From: Staphylococcus simulans
GTDB taxonomy: Bacteria > Bacillota > Bacilli > Staphylococcales > Staphylococcaceae
DNA length: 64,000 nt
Assembly: GCF_002994445.1 (NCBI RefSeq)
Contig: NZ_MRZJ01000004.1
Location: 62,001 to 126,000 of the forward strand
Direction of reading: 5' to 3'
Shown here: one piece after another, positions 10,375-19,896 of the stretch
Position numbering within the stretch: position 1 is the stretch's first letter
How the letters are laid out: each line of letters starts with the position of its first letter
Notes under the pieces: generated by a model
Databases searched by the model: none
The model's input: the letters and a program-made list of their open reading frames with translations, nothing else
Told to the model about the DNA's origin: nothing
Program-made: the position numbers and the translations under genes

Positions 10375-10612
10375 AACACTTCAAGCGATAGAAGGCGCGC
10401 AAGCTTTTTGTTATACAGATGATACGATGCAGACAGTACTGATTGCTATTTCGGATCTGAACTGGTCTGCAGAGTTAGATAAGAAGGGGTCAGCAGAAGA
10501 TGTAGAAGAAGAATTGATTATGAATTTATTTAACTTGATGGATGAGGCTGAGGCAGAACACTTAGCACATGAACTGACTTTAATTATTTTTGATAAAGGA
10601 GACAACATATGA
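10355..10612 (+). CDS. Small conserved protein between murE and prfC (YueH-like)
   Basis: An acidic protein of about 83-86 residues with no membrane segment or signal peptide. A gene of this size occupies the same slot between murE and prfC in S. aureus; resemblance to the YueH family is my tentative reading. The start is unclear: GTG at 10355 overlaps its own GGAGG, whereas the rare CTG at 10364 (followed by KIRTLQ) is spaced 8 nt from it. The stop overlaps the prfC start as ATATGA, so the three genes are translationally linked. Function unknown. Confidence 0.7.
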   Translation: MALLKIRTLQAIEGAQAFCYTDDTMQTVLIAISDLNWSAELDKKGSAEDVEEELIMNLFNLMDEAEAEHLAHELTLIIFDKGDNI

Positions 10613-12171
10613 GTATAAAGGATGAAATCGAATCCAGAAAAACCTTTGCGATTATTTCTCACCCGGATGCTGGGAAAACAACACTAACTGAGAAATTACT
10701 GTTATTCGGCGGAGCGATTCGTGAAGCAGGTACAGTAAAAGGTAAAAAATCAGGCAAATTCGCAACGAGTGACTGGATGAAAGTAGAACAAGAACGTGGT
10801 ATTTCTGTCACAAGTTCTGTGATGCAGTTTAACTACGATCATTATAATATTAATATTTTAGATACACCTGGACACGAAGACTTCTCAGAAGATACGTATC
10901 GTACTTTAATGGCAGTGGACAGTGCAGTGATGGTTATCGACTGTGCAAAAGGGATCGAACCGCAAACACTTAAACTCTTCAAAGTATGTAAAATGCGCGG
11001 TATTCCTATCTTCACTTTCATCAATAAATTGGACCGTGTGGGTAAAGAACCTTTCGAATTGTTAGATGAAATTGAAGAAACATTGAATATTAAAACTTAT
11101 CCGATGAACTGGCCTGTAGGTATGGGTCAAAACTTCTTTGGTATTATCGATAGAGAACATCGTACAATCGAGCCTTTCAGAGATGAAGAACATTTACTGC
11201 ATATTAATGAAGATTATGAGTTGGAAGAAGAACATGCGATTACAAATGATAGTACTTTCGAACAAGCAATCGAAGAGTTTATGTTAGTGGAAGAAGCGGG
11301 CGAAGACTTTGATAATGACATGCTGTTAGCTGGTGAATTAACACCTGTATTCTTTGGTTCAGCATTAGCCAACTTCGGTGTACAGAATTTCTTGAACGCT
11401 TATGTCGACCATGCGCCGATGCCGAATGGCCGTTTAACGAAAGACGAAGAAGAAGTAAGTCCGTTTGCGCCTGACTTCTCTGGCTTTATCTTTAAAATCC
11501 AAGCCAACATGGATCCTAAACACCGTGACAGAATCGCATTTATGCGTATTGTCAGCGGGGCATTCGAACGTGGTATGGATGTTAAATTGCAACGTACGAA
11601 TAAAAAGTCTAAAGTTACACGTTCGACATCATTTATGGCTGATGATAAAGAAACAATCAACCACGCCGTTGCAGGAGATATTATCGGCTTGTACGATACA
11701 GGCAACTATCAAATCGGAGATACATTAGTCGGCGGCAACCAAAAATACAGCTTTGAAGATTTACCACAGTTCACACCTGAACTGTTTATGAAAGTATCGC
11801 CGAAAAACGTTATGAAACAAAAACATTTCCATAAAGGTATTGAGCAGCTGGTACAAGAAGGTGCTATTCAATACTATAAAACATTGCATACGAACCAGAT
11901 TATTTTAGGGGCAGTCGGACAGTTGCAATTTGAAGTGTTCGAGCACCGTATGAACAATGAATATAATGTGGATGTTATTATGGAACCGGTCGGCCGCAAA
12001 ATTGCACGCTGGGTAGAAAATGAAGATGCGATTCAAGATAAAATGAGTACAGCACGTTCTATTTTGGTACAAGACCGCTATGAACAAAAAGTATTCTTAT
12101 TTGAAAACGAATTTGCGACACGATGGTTTGAAGAAAAATTCCCTGAAATTAAACTTTATAGTTTATTGTAA
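10609..12171 (+). CDS. prfC: Peptide chain release factor 3
   Basis: A 520-residue translational GTPase that recycles RF1/RF2 after termination. G-domain motifs are [13 protein letters not shown] (G1, about residue 18), DTPGHEDF (G3, about residue 84) and NKLD (G4, about residue 140), followed by domains II and III typical of RF3. ATG start with AAAGGAG upstream. It overlaps the preceding small gene by 4 bp, so it is cotranslated in the murE operon. Confidence 0.96.
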   Translation: MSIKDEIESRKTFAIISHPDAGKTTLTEKLLLFGGAIREAGTVKGKKSGKFATSDWMKVEQERGISVTSSVMQFNYDHYNINILDTPGHEDFSEDTYRTLMAVDSAVMVIDCAKGIEPQTLKLFKVCKMRGIPIFTFINKLDRVGKEPFELLDEIEETLNIKTYPMNWPVGMGQNFFGIIDREHRTIEPFRDEEHLLHINEDYELEEEHAITNDSTFEQAIEEFMLVEEAGEDFDNDMLLAGELTPVFFGSALANFGVQNFLNAYVDHAPMPNGRLTKDEEEVSPFAPDFSGFIFKIQANMDPKHRDRIAFMRIVSGAFERGMDVKLQRTNKKSKVTRSTSFMADDKETINHAVAGDIIGLYDTGNYQIGDTLVGGNQKYSFEDLPQFTPELFMKVSPKNVMKQKHFHKGIEQLVQEGAIQYYKTLHTNQIILGAVGQLQFEVFEHRMNNEYNVDVIMEPVGRKIARWVENEDAIQDKMSTARSILVQDRYEQKVFLFENEFATRWFEEKFPEIKLYSLL

Positions 12172-12207
12172 GACTGTAATAGGGTATACTTATTTTAAAT
12201 AATTGAA

Positions 12208-12356
12208 TACCTATGACAGTCATGTCAGAGGGGAGTAACTTACGAAGTCGGAATTAAGTCCGCTTCAACATTTTGTCGTCATTACGAAGTGCCTGACACT
12301 TCCGGTAAAATGGAATGCATATAATAAAGATATGTTTTCAAGTGAGACCTTTGCTA
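12208..12356 (+). promoter_or_regulatory. yybP-ykoY (manganese) riboswitch
   Basis: The leader of the TerC gene contains the class signature GGGGAGTAAC near its 5' end, the conserved CGTCATTACGAAG and TTCCGG internal segments, and the 3' signature AAGTGAGACCTTTGC. The P1 stem is CAGAGG (12226-12231) pairing with CCTTTG (12348-12353). CCTTTG is also the 5' arm of the terminator that follows, so P1 and the terminator are mutually exclusive. In known members Mn2+ stabilises P1 and turns the gene on; that regulation is inferred here. Confidence 0.85.
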
Positions 12357-12383
12357 TTTATTTAGCATAGGTCTCTTTTATTT
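12344..12383 (+). terminator. Riboswitch expression-platform terminator
   Basis: GAGACCTTTGCTA pairs with TAGCATAGGTCTC, followed by TTTTATTTT. The 5' arm shares bases with riboswitch P1, so ligand binding should prevent the hairpin and allow read-through into terC. Confidence 0.85.
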
Positions 12384-12523
12384 TGTATCAAATTGTACTA
12401 AAGATGTTTGAACACGATTTAAAACGGCGATAAATAGAAAAGCAGCTTTTTAATCACAAACATGATAGAACAATGTCAAGCAACTTCAGCACACGATGAT
12501 TTTTAATAAGGAGTGGTCTTTAG

Positions 12524-13327
12524 ATGGATCCGAGTTTAATTTTATCCTACGGATGGGTATTGCTCGTACTCGTATTTTTGGAAGGCTTGCTGGCTGCAGA
12601 TAACGCAGTTGTAATGGCCGTTATGGTAAGACACTTACCGCCTGAGCAAAGAAAGAAAGCATTATTTTACGGTTTACTAGGTGCATTTGTTTTTCGTTTT
12701 GCATCACTATTCTTAATCAGTTACTTGGTCAACTTCTGGTTTATCCAAGCAGCAGGTGCCGCTTATTTAATTTATATGTCAGCGCGCAACCTTTATAAAT
12801 TCTTTAAAGCCAATGGCCATGGCCCAGACCAGCCTGAAGGCGATGACCATCACTTTGATGATTTTGGCAAAGAGAAAAAAGCCAGTCCGAAAGAATTCTG
12901 GGGTACAGTGGCTAAAGTTGAATTTGCGGATATTGCCTTTGCGATCGACTCTATGTTAGCAGCTATGGCAATTGCCTTTACATTAAAACCGTTAGATATT
13001 CATTTCGGCGGAATGGACTTAGGTCAATTCGCAGTAATGTTCCTAGGTGGTATGATTGGTGTTATCTTAATGCGTTTTGCGGCAACTTGGTTTGTCGAAT
13101 TGCTTAACAAATATCCTGGTCTTGAAGGTGCAGCCTTCGCAATTGTCGGCTGGGTAGGTATTAAATTAGTCATCCTTGTATTAGCACATCCAAAAATCCA
13201 AATCATCCCAGAACATTTCCCACATTCAACACTATGGCAAATCATTTTCTGGGCAGTGATGTTAGGACTTGTATTTATCGGCTGGATTTCGTCAGTCCGT
13301 CACAATAAACAACAAAAATCTCATTAA
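12524..13327 (+). CDS. TerC family membrane protein, probable Mn2+ exporter
   Basis: A 267-residue integral membrane protein of the TerC/Alx family. Acidic residues characteristic of the family occur in transmembrane stretches: GLLAADNAVVMAVM near residue 20 and EFADIAFAIDSML near residue 130. A histidine/aspartate-rich loop (GDDHHFDDFG) sits between helices. Family members efflux or deliver manganese, and the upstream Mn-type riboswitch supports this. The S. aureus counterpart in the same position has been called MntY. RBS AAGGAG before the ATG. Confidence 0.88.
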   Translation: MDPSLILSYGWVLLVLVFLEGLLAADNAVVMAVMVRHLPPEQRKKALFYGLLGAFVFRFASLFLISYLVNFWFIQAAGAAYLIYMSARNLYKFFKANGHGPDQPEGDDHHFDDFGKEKKASPKEFWGTVAKVEFADIAFAIDSMLAAMAIAFTLKPLDIHFGGMDLGQFAVMFLGGMIGVILMRFAATWFVELLNKYPGLEGAAFAIVGWVGIKLVILVLAHPKIQIIPEHFPHSTLWQIIFWAVMLGLVFIGWISSVRHNKQQKSH

Positions 13328-13340
13328 TCAGATAGAGGAT

Positions 13341-13386
13341 AAAACACTTGATGCGTTCAATTTTGCATCAGGTGTTTTATTTTTGA
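13341..13386 (+). terminator. Terminator of the terC gene
   Basis: AAAACACTTGATGC pairs with GCATCAGGTGTTTT across a 10-nt loop, followed by ATTTTTG. Confidence 0.8.
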
Positions 13387-13484
13387 AAAAAATCAAGGAA
13401 AATAGAGAATAAGCACGAATTTACAAGAAATTCATAAAAGATTGTGTCATAATAGACTAGAAAGATTGTAGTGAAGGGGGCGTA

Positions 13485-15173
13485 ATGATGACAGAAGAGA
13501 AACAATCAAATGACAAGCATCAGCCGGATGAAAAACAAGTCATTCCTAAAAGTCATTATAAGCGAAAACGTCGGGAATTCTTCCATAACGAAGAAAGAGA
13601 GCAGCGTGTTCAACAAGAAAAAGAACAGCAGCAGCAAGAAAAAGAAAAAGCAGCAATGCAAGCTAAGAATAATGAAGAACGTGTTAAAGACAATTTAAGA
13701 AAAGCACGTATCGAAAAGCTTACACAAGAAGAAATCAACCATCAACAGGCGGTTGCACAAGGCAAAGAAGCACCTGAGGATGAAAAAGAAACACAAGCAG
13801 CAAGTACAAATGAAGTTGTGTCGCCGATTACAGGCATACATAAAGAAAAGGCGTCAGATACAACAGAAGGTGCAAAACAAGAAGCAGTAAAAAATCAAAA
13901 AGAAGCCTCAGCATCAGAAAAAGAAGAGGATGCAACAGATGCAAAAGCAGCACCAAAACCTGCATTTTCTCCTGAACAAAAGAGACGAGAAACATCTGAT
14001 GCACACAATGAAGAAAAAGAAGGACACAATAACCAAGCAGCAGCTTTCTTCCAAAAACATTGGGCTAAAATTGCGATTGCGATCGGTGTTATTATTTTAG
14101 TACTCTTACTGTTTGCGATTTTCCATAACTTGCAAAACCGTGATGATGGTACAGCAGGTGATGTGGTAACACTGAGCGGCAGCGGCGATAAGAAACAAAC
14201 TGCTATGATGAAAGCAGCTAAAAGTTCTATCCACTCCGTGGTTACAGTTGAAAATAAGAGCAAGCAATCCAGCTCAGTAGATAAGGAAACAGCAAAATCT
14301 GATAATGAGATTGGTTCAGGTGTCGTCTACAAAAAAGTGGACGACTCCATTTTTATATTGACGAATAGTCATGTAGTAGGAGATAAAAAGACACAGCGTA
14401 TTCTTTATGATGATTCTAAAGAAACAACAGGCAAAGTGATCGGCAAAGATAAATATTCTGATATTGCTGTGGTGAAAGCAGATGTTGAAAAAGACAGCGA
14501 CGTCAAAGCAATTCAAATCGGCGATTCGAATCAATTACAGTTGGCAGAACCCGTCATCACTGTCGGCAACCCATTAGGGGCAGATTTTAAAGGCAGTATT
14601 TCAAATGGTGTCGTTTCAGGACTTAACCGTAATGTGCCTGTAGATATTGATAAAGACCAAAAATATGATGTGCTGACAAGAGCCTTTCAAATTGATGCGC
14701 CTGTCAACCCAGGCAACTCTGGCGGCGCCGTAGTGGATCAAAACGGCAAGTTAGTCGGCATTGTTTCATTGAAAATCGATATGCCTGCAGTTGAAGGTAT
14801 GGCCTTTGCGATTCCGGTTAATCAAGCAGTCAAACTTGCAAAACAGCTCGAAGAAAAAGGACATGTCAAATATCCGAATACAGGCGTTGCGCTTTCAAAT
14901 GTAGCTGAATTAAGCGACAGCGAACGTTCGCAATTCAATGTACCAAAAGATGTAGAGCAAGGTGTGGTGGTCAGAGAAGTCACGAGCGATTCTCTAGGAG
15001 AAAAAGCAGGTTTAAAAACAGGCGATATTATTGTAGAATTAGATGGTAAAAAAATCGAAGATAACTTAAGATATAGACAGATTGTATTCCAACATAAAGA
15101 TGATCTGAAACCAATATCGGCAAAACTATATAGAAATGGTAAACTTAAGGATATTACGATTAAATTGAAGTAA
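13485..15173 (+). CDS. HtrA-like membrane-anchored serine protease with PDZ domain
   Basis: A 562-residue protein. A long charged Q/E/K-rich cytoplasmic region (residues 1-190) has no predicted fold beyond probable helix or coiled coil. One membrane helix follows (about 195-213), then an extracellular trypsin-like domain with triad His296 (NSHVVGD), Asp326 (YSDIAVV) and Ser412 (NPGNSGGA), then one PDZ domain (about 470-555). HtrA proteases degrade or refold misfolded secreted proteins. The S. aureus counterpart is longer, mainly in the N-terminal region. Two ATGs lie in tandem at 13485 and 13488; the second is better spaced from GGGGG. ktrD starts 17 bp downstream. Confidence 0.92.
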   Translation: MMTEEKQSNDKHQPDEKQVIPKSHYKRKRREFFHNEEREQRVQQEKEQQQQEKEKAAMQAKNNEERVKDNLRKARIEKLTQEEINHQQAVAQGKEAPEDEKETQAASTNEVVSPITGIHKEKASDTTEGAKQEAVKNQKEASASEKEEDATDAKAAPKPAFSPEQKRRETSDAHNEEKEGHNNQAAAFFQKHWAKIAIAIGVIILVLLLFAIFHNLQNRDDGTAGDVVTLSGSGDKKQTAMMKAAKSSIHSVVTVENKSKQSSSVDKETAKSDNEIGSGVVYKKVDDSIFILTNSHVVGDKKTQRILYDDSKETTGKVIGKDKYSDIAVVKADVEKDSDVKAIQIGDSNQLQLAEPVITVGNPLGADFKGSISNGVVSGLNRNVPVDIDKDQKYDVLTRAFQIDAPVNPGNSGGAVVDQNGKLVGIVSLKIDMPAVEGMAFAIPVNQAVKLAKQLEEKGHVKYPNTGVALSNVAELSDSERSQFNVPKDVEQGVVVREVTSDSLGEKAGLKTGDIIVELDGKKIEDNLRYRQIVFQHKDDLKPISAKLYRNGKLKDITIKLK

Positions 15174-15190
15174 CGTTGAGGTGAAAAGAG

Positions 15191-16549
15191 TTGTCCATTT
15201 TTAATCAGTTATTCAAAAGATCCAGTCCTCAACAAGGTATTGTCTTATTCTATCTTATAGCAATTATCGCTGCTTTTTTGATGTTGAACTTGCCTTACGT
15301 TCTTAAACCCGGCGTAAAGGTCGATCCGATCGACACTTTATTTGTGGCGGTATCAGGTATCAGTGTAACTGGATTAACGCCCGTAACTATAGCAGATACG
15401 TATTCAACATTCGGGCAGATAGTGATTATGATTATTTTAAATATCGGCGGTGTCGGAGTTATGGCGCTCGGCACAGTGCTGTGGCTGATTTTAGGCAAAC
15501 ACATCGGCTTGCGAGAACGTCAAATGATTATGCTAGACAATAACCGCCATACAATGAGCGGTGCAGTACAACTGATTATCGAAATTGTCAGAGCTGTATT
15601 GCTGATTGAATTAGTAGGTGCGCTGTTATTAGCATTCTACTTTTATCGAGATACTTCTGATATACAGTATGCTTTAATGCAAGGCTTCTTCGTATCAGTA
15701 GCATCCACTACGAACGCAGGACTTGATATTACAGGGAACTCATTGATTCCTTATGCAAATGATTACTTTGTACAAACGATAGTGATGTTTTTAATCACTT
15801 TAGGTTCAATCGGTTTCCCGGTATTACTTGAAATCAAGGCATACATCAGTAACAGAAATCCGAACTTCCGTTTCTCGCTCTTTGCGAGAATCACGACAAT
15901 CACATACTTAGCATTATTCGTCTTCGGAACAATTATGATTTTAATCTTAGAGTCCGGCCACGCATTGAAAGGTGCAAGTTGGCACAAAGCACTCTTTTAT
16001 GCCATGTTCCAATCGACGACAACGAGAAGTGCAGGGCTGCAAACTTTTGATATCACACAATTTACAGATGCGACGAACTCGCTCATGGGTGTATTAATGT
16101 TTATCGGTTCTTCTCCAAGTTCAGTAGGCGGAGGGATTCGAACAACGACATTTGCGATTTTAATCCTATTCATGCTGAACTTCAGAACGGATACTGAAAG
16201 AAATACGATTAAAGTCTTCAACCGTGAGATTATGCCTTCGGATATTCAAAAGACATTTATGGTGTTCAGTGTCGCAACAATATTAACACTAGCATCTATT
16301 ATAATTATTCAAGCAACAGAAGGTGCTAAATTCTCAGTGCTTCAAGTATTCTTTGAAGTAATGTCTGCTTTTGGAACCTGCGGTTTATCGCTCGGACTCT
16401 CGAGTGATGGCGGCGATATGTCCAAAGTAGTACTGATGGTATTGATGTTTATCGGTCGTGTCGGCTTGATATCCTTCATACTTATGGTCGGCGGACGCAA
16501 AGAACCTGTGTTGTATCATTATCCGAAAGAAAAAGTCCAAATCGGTTAA
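15191..16549 (+). CDS. ktrD: Ktr potassium uptake system membrane subunit
   Basis: A 452-residue TrkH/KtrB-type K+-translocating subunit with four repeated membrane-pore-membrane units. Selectivity-filter glycines are visible in SGISVTGLTPV, ASTTNAGLDIT, TTTRSAGLQTF and SAFGTCGLSLG. It needs a cytoplasmic KtrA-type regulator, which is not in this window. I call it ktrD rather than ktrB because it adjoins the HtrA-like gene, the ktrD position in S. aureus. TTG start with GAGGTG 7 nt upstream. Confidence 0.85.
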   Translation: MSIFNQLFKRSSPQQGIVLFYLIAIIAAFLMLNLPYVLKPGVKVDPIDTLFVAVSGISVTGLTPVTIADTYSTFGQIVIMIILNIGGVGVMALGTVLWLILGKHIGLRERQMIMLDNNRHTMSGAVQLIIEIVRAVLLIELVGALLLAFYFYRDTSDIQYALMQGFFVSVASTTNAGLDITGNSLIPYANDYFVQTIVMFLITLGSIGFPVLLEIKAYISNRNPNFRFSLFARITTITYLALFVFGTIMILILESGHALKGASWHKALFYAMFQSTTTRSAGLQTFDITQFTDATNSLMGVLMFIGSSPSSVGGGIRTTTFAILILFMLNFRTDTERNTIKVFNREIMPSDIQKTFMVFSVATILTLASIIIIQATEGAKFSVLQVFFEVMSAFGTCGLSLGLSSDGGDMSKVVLMVLMFIGRVGLISFILMVGGRKEPVLYHYPKEKVQIG

Positions 16550-16591
16550 TAATGTATTTAAACTCAAATGCTATACACTCATCATAAAAAT

Positions 16592-16637
16592 AAGCATGTG
16601 TTTGACTCTTTTATTTAAAAGAATCAAGCACATGCTT
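16592..16637. terminator. Bidirectional terminator, ktrD / his operon
   Basis: AAGCATGTG...CACATGCTT with extra pairing TTGA/TCAA inside. It separates the convergent ktrD and hisIE genes and is followed by T-rich or A-rich sequence on both sides. Confidence 0.75.
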
Positions 16638-16658
16638 TTCTTAATGTATGAAGATGTT

Positions 16659-17288
16659 TTACCAATCTTGAATATCTTTTCGTTCACCTTTAAAATTGCC
16701 ACTTTTTTGATGTCTGGATTGTAAGACTTGTTTCACATCTTCAACAGTGACATCGCATGCATGAAGCAGTACAAAGAGATGGTAAAGTACATCGGCTGTT
16801 TCGTTCGTCAATTCCTCTTGATCGTCTTTCATTGCGGCAATGACGACTTCGAATGCTTCTTCGCCGAATTTTTTAGTAATCTTTTCAACACCTGATTTTA
16901 ATAAATAGTGTGTATAAGAGCTTTCATCATCACTGTCGGCACGTGATTGCACAATATCTTGCAGACTGTCGATGAAGAAAGGTGTTGTAGTATTAAAACA
17001 GCTGGTTGCGCCTGTATGGCATGTCGGACCGTCTGGATCAACCATTACTAAGACTGTATCCTGATCGCAATCTAATTTAATGTCGACGACGTGTTGATAG
17101 TTATGAGAAGATTCTCCTTTTTTCCATAAACGGCCTTTGCTGCGCGAATAAAACCAGCATACTTTATCTTCTAATGTTTTGTTATATGCTTCTTCATTCA
17201 TATAGCCCAGCATGAGCACTTGTTTGGTTTGATAATGCTGCAAGATTGCTGGGATTAATCCTTTTGAAAAGTCTGGTGTTACTGCCAT
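16659..17288 (-). CDS. hisI: Bifunctional phosphoribosyl-AMP cyclohydrolase / phosphoribosyl-ATP pyrophosphatase
   Basis: A 209-residue HisIE fusion catalysing steps 2 and 3 of histidine synthesis. The N-terminal cyclohydrolase half has the metal and substrate motifs CWFYSRSKGRLWKKGE, DCDQD and CHTGATSCF. The C-terminal half has the helical pyrophosphohydrolase signature EEAFEVVIAA and ELTNETADVLYHL. It is the last gene of the operon and starts inside the end of hisF with a 10-bp overlap. Confidence 0.95.
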   Translation of the reverse strand: MAVTPDFSKGLIPAILQHYQTKQVLMLGYMNEEAYNKTLEDKVCWFYSRSKGRLWKKGESSHNYQHVVDIKLDCDQDTVLVMVDPDGPTCHTGATSCFNTTTPFFIDSLQDIVQSRADSDDESSYTHYLLKSGVEKITKKFGEEAFEVVIAAMKDDQEELTNETADVLYHLFVLLHACDVTVEDVKQVLQSRHQKSGNFKGERKDIQDW

Positions 17289-18043
17289 CTGACATTCACT
17301 CCTTCGTCTTTTAGAAATGCTTTGACTGCACCTATAGTTGTTTCTTTATCGTGGAAGATACTTGCGGCTAAACCAGCAGATACATCTGTAGCTTTGAATA
17401 AATCCGCAAAGTGCTGTGCGTTGCCTCCGCCGCCTGAAGCAATAATCGGAATCGAAACGTGGTCATTGATTTGTTTTAATAAACGATGATCAAAACCTTG
17501 TTTGACACCGTCATAATCCATACTCGTTACTAATAATTCTCCGGCACCTAAGTCTTCGACTTCATTAACCCAGTCCAATACACGTTTATTTGTGCGTTGT
17601 TTGCCGCCATGTGTGTAACAAAACCAATCTTGTTTGTCTTCTTCCCATTTCGCATCAATCGCAATACAAATACATTGCGAACCGAATTTTTGGCTGGCTG
17701 CTTGGATTAACTCAGGATTACGTAAAGCGCTGGAATTAAGCGATACTTTATCTGCACCATGTTTGAGCAAGATTGAAATATCTTCGACAGAACTGATGCC
17801 GCCGCCGATAGTTAACGGAATGAAGAGTTTAGAAGCGGTCTCTTCGATAATATCAAGCATCATTTGATGGCAGCTTTCTGTTCGTGAAATATCTAAGAAT
17901 ACTAATTCATCCGCAAGCTCTTGATTATAATATTCTGCAAGCTTCACTGGGTGGCCGATATCGCGCAAACCTTTGAATTGAACACCCTTAACCACACGGC
18001 CGTCTTTAACATCAAGGCAGGGAATAATACGCTTTTTAATCAA
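17279..18043 (-). CDS. hisF: Imidazole glycerol phosphate synthase cyclase subunit
   Basis: A (beta/alpha)8 barrel of about 254 residues starting [20 protein letters not shown], with the catalytic aspartates in CLDVKDG and in TSMDYDG. Together with HisH it forms imidazole glycerol phosphate and AICAR. An in-frame TTG lies 15 bp upstream, but it precedes the GGGAGGG ribosome binding site. The TTG at 18043, 6 nt after that site and overlapping the hisA stop as TTGA, is the start. Confidence 0.95.
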   Translation of the reverse strand: MIKKRIIPCLDVKDGRVVKGVQFKGLRDIGHPVKLAEYYNQELADELVFLDISRTESCHQMMLDIIEETASKLFIPLTIGGGISSVEDISILLKHGADKVSLNSSALRNPELIQAASQKFGSQCICIAIDAKWEEDKQDWFCYTHGGKQRTNKRVLDWVNEVEDLGAGELLVTSMDYDGVKQGFDHRLLKQINDHVSIPIIASGGGGNAQHFADLFKATDVSAGLAASIFHDKETTIGAVKAFLKDEGVNVRWQ

Positions 18044-18744
18044 TTTAAACCCTCCCAAAATGATGCTGTATTTGCGGCTTTGCCGACGATGGCCGCATGG
18101 ACACCGTCTGCTTCTAAACGTTTTAAATCTTCTGCACTGCGGATACCGCCTGAAGCTACTACTGGCAATGAAGTAGATTGTGCTAATCGTTTTGTTAATT
18201 CAAAGTTCGGGCCTTCTAATTTGCCGTCTTTTGAAATATCTGTATAAATCAGACCGCCAAGTGGCGCATCTTCGATTTCTTTTACAAAGTCAAAAAGGTT
18301 CAAACCGGTATTTTCAAGCCAGCCGTTGACTTTAATTTCATCCACAAACGCATCGACTGATAAATAAATACGCCCTGGGAATTGCTGTGCAGCGGCTTTT
18401 AACCACTCTTTATCTTGAATGCCTTTTGTGCCGACAATCGTGTAAGCAACACCTTTATTAAAGTAATCTTCAATTGTTTCGATAGAACGGATACCGCCGC
18501 CGACTTCAATCGGCAACTCAGTTAAACCGACAAGCTGTTCGATATAGTCTGCTTCTACCGGCTGCTTTGTCTTCGCAGCAATCAAATCAATCACATGAAT
18601 ACGTTTGACACATGTATATTTGCTGTAAAAGGCAATGGCTTCTTCTGCTGTACGTGCCATTGCTTCTTTCGTATCATAGTCGCCTTCAGTCAGACGGACA
18701 CTAGTAGAGTCTATTAAATCAATCGCGGGCCAAACTTCAATCAT
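18040..18744 (-). CDS. hisA: ProFAR isomerase HisA
   Basis: A (beta/alpha)8 barrel of about 234 residues that isomerises the aminoaldose ProFAR to the ketose PRFAR. The first catalytic aspartate is in WPAIDLID; the second lies in [15 protein letters not shown]. Phosphate-binding glycines include EVGGGIR and ASGGIRS. The ATG at 18744 has AAGGTGG 7 nt upstream and is preferred over a GTG at 18756. It overlaps hisH by 8 bp. Confidence 0.95.
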   Translation of the reverse strand: MIEVWPAIDLIDSTSVRLTEGDYDTKEAMARTAEEAIAFYSKYTCVKRIHVIDLIAAKTKQPVEADYIEQLVGLTELPIEVGGGIRSIETIEDYFNKGVAYTIVGTKGIQDKEWLKAAAQQFPGRIYLSVDAFVDEIKVNGWLENTGLNLFDFVKEIEDAPLGGLIYTDISKDGKLEGPNFELTKRLAQSTSLPVVASGGIRSAEDLKRLEADGVHAAIVGKAANTASFWEGLN

Positions 18745-19318
18745 GGAGAAAACCACCTTTCAATGCTTGATTTAAAATTTCTAATCCGAAATCACCGCTT
18801 TTTTCCGGATGAAATTGAATTCCGATTTTATTATCGGATTGTACGATAGCAGTAATCGGCAAGCCGTAATCTGCTGTCGCAATAATCGGTGCTTTTGTTT
18901 GGACATAATAAGAATGGATAAAGTACACATCTTGATGTAAAAGGGGATGTGTACTTTCTAAGTTATTCCATCCTAAATGTGGTACAGGATAAGTTGTTTG
19001 GATAGGGACGACGCGGCCAGGTATCATTCCTAAGCCGTCAACGTCGCCTTCATCACTGTGATCGAACATCACTTGCATCCCTAAACAAATACCGATAAAA
19101 GGTTTGCTGTCTTTGAGTTCGATCAACACTTGATCGAGGCCGGTATTTTTTAAAGCGGTCATCGCATCTTTGAAATGTCCGACACCCGGCAAAATGATAT
19201 GCGAGCTTTCACGGATTTCATCAAAATCACGTGTTAATTTGGCATCATAGCCTAGATGTGCAACAGCACGTTCAACATTTTTAATGTTGCCGACACCGTA
19301 ATCTACAATCGCTATCAT
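18737..19318 (-). CDS. hisH: Imidazole glycerol phosphate synthase glutamine amidotransferase subunit
   Basis: A 193-residue class I glutamine amidotransferase that supplies ammonia to HisF. The nucleophile cysteine is in [10 protein letters not shown], and the catalytic His-Glu pair is in IQFHPEKSG. The oxyanion-strand motif LPGVGHF is present. Its ATG overlaps the hisB stop by 4 bp (ATGA). Confidence 0.95.
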   Translation of the reverse strand: MIAIVDYGVGNIKNVERAVAHLGYDAKLTRDFDEIRESSHIILPGVGHFKDAMTALKNTGLDQVLIELKDSKPFIGICLGMQVMFDHSDEGDVDGLGMIPGRVVPIQTTYPVPHLGWNNLESTHPLLHQDVYFIHSYYVQTKAPIIATADYGLPITAIVQSDNKIGIQFHPEKSGDFGLEILNQALKGGFLHD

Positions 19319-19896
19319 TCAATCACTCCTTTAGATGACGGTACACCGTTTGAATCGCTTTCTGCTAAAGCGATTTTCAAGCTGCGCGCAAAGGCTTTGA
19401 ATATAGCTTCGATTTCATGGTGGGTATTGCCGCCGCGAATCAAGTCGATATGTGTAGTCAAACGCGCATTAATAACAAGCGCTCTGAAGAATTCTTCGAC
19501 TAATTCGGTATCGAAAGTTCCGACTTTTTCTTTTGAGAATTCCGCATTGAATGATAAGAATGGGCGACCGCTGATATCAGTGACAACACGTGCCAATGTT
19601 TCATCCATCGGAATATAGAATGTGCCGTAACGAGTAAAAGATGTTTTGTCTCGGACGGCTTCTAAGATTAATTGGCCTAAGACAATACCGATATCTTCTG
19701 TAGTGTGATGGTCATCGACATACGTATCGCCTTTTACTTCCAACTGTACACTGATACCGCTGTGGAAACTGAATAAAGTCAGCATATGGTCTAAGAAACC
19801 GACACCTGTTTGAATCGTTGTTTCTGACTTGCCGGTAAAATCTAAAGTCGCGTCAATATTAGTTTCTTTAGTTGCTCGTTGTTTTTGATAGGTCAA
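19315..19896 (-). CDS. hisB: Imidazoleglycerol-phosphate dehydratase
   Basis: A 193-residue monofunctional dehydratase for step 7 of the pathway. Manganese-binding motifs are GFLDHMLTLFSFH near residue 33, DDHHTTEDIG near residue 62 and the C-terminal GGNTHHEIEAIFKA. TTG start overlapping the hisC stop as TTGA; the GGAGTGAG ribosome binding site lies within hisC. Confidence 0.96.
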   Translation of the reverse strand: MTYQKQRATKETNIDATLDFTGKSETTIQTGVGFLDHMLTLFSFHSGISVQLEVKGDTYVDDHHTTEDIGIVLGQLILEAVRDKTSFTRYGTFYIPMDETLARVVTDISGRPFLSFNAEFSKEKVGTFDTELVEEFFRALVINARLTTHIDLIRGGNTHHEIEAIFKAFARSLKIALAESDSNGVPSSKGVIE

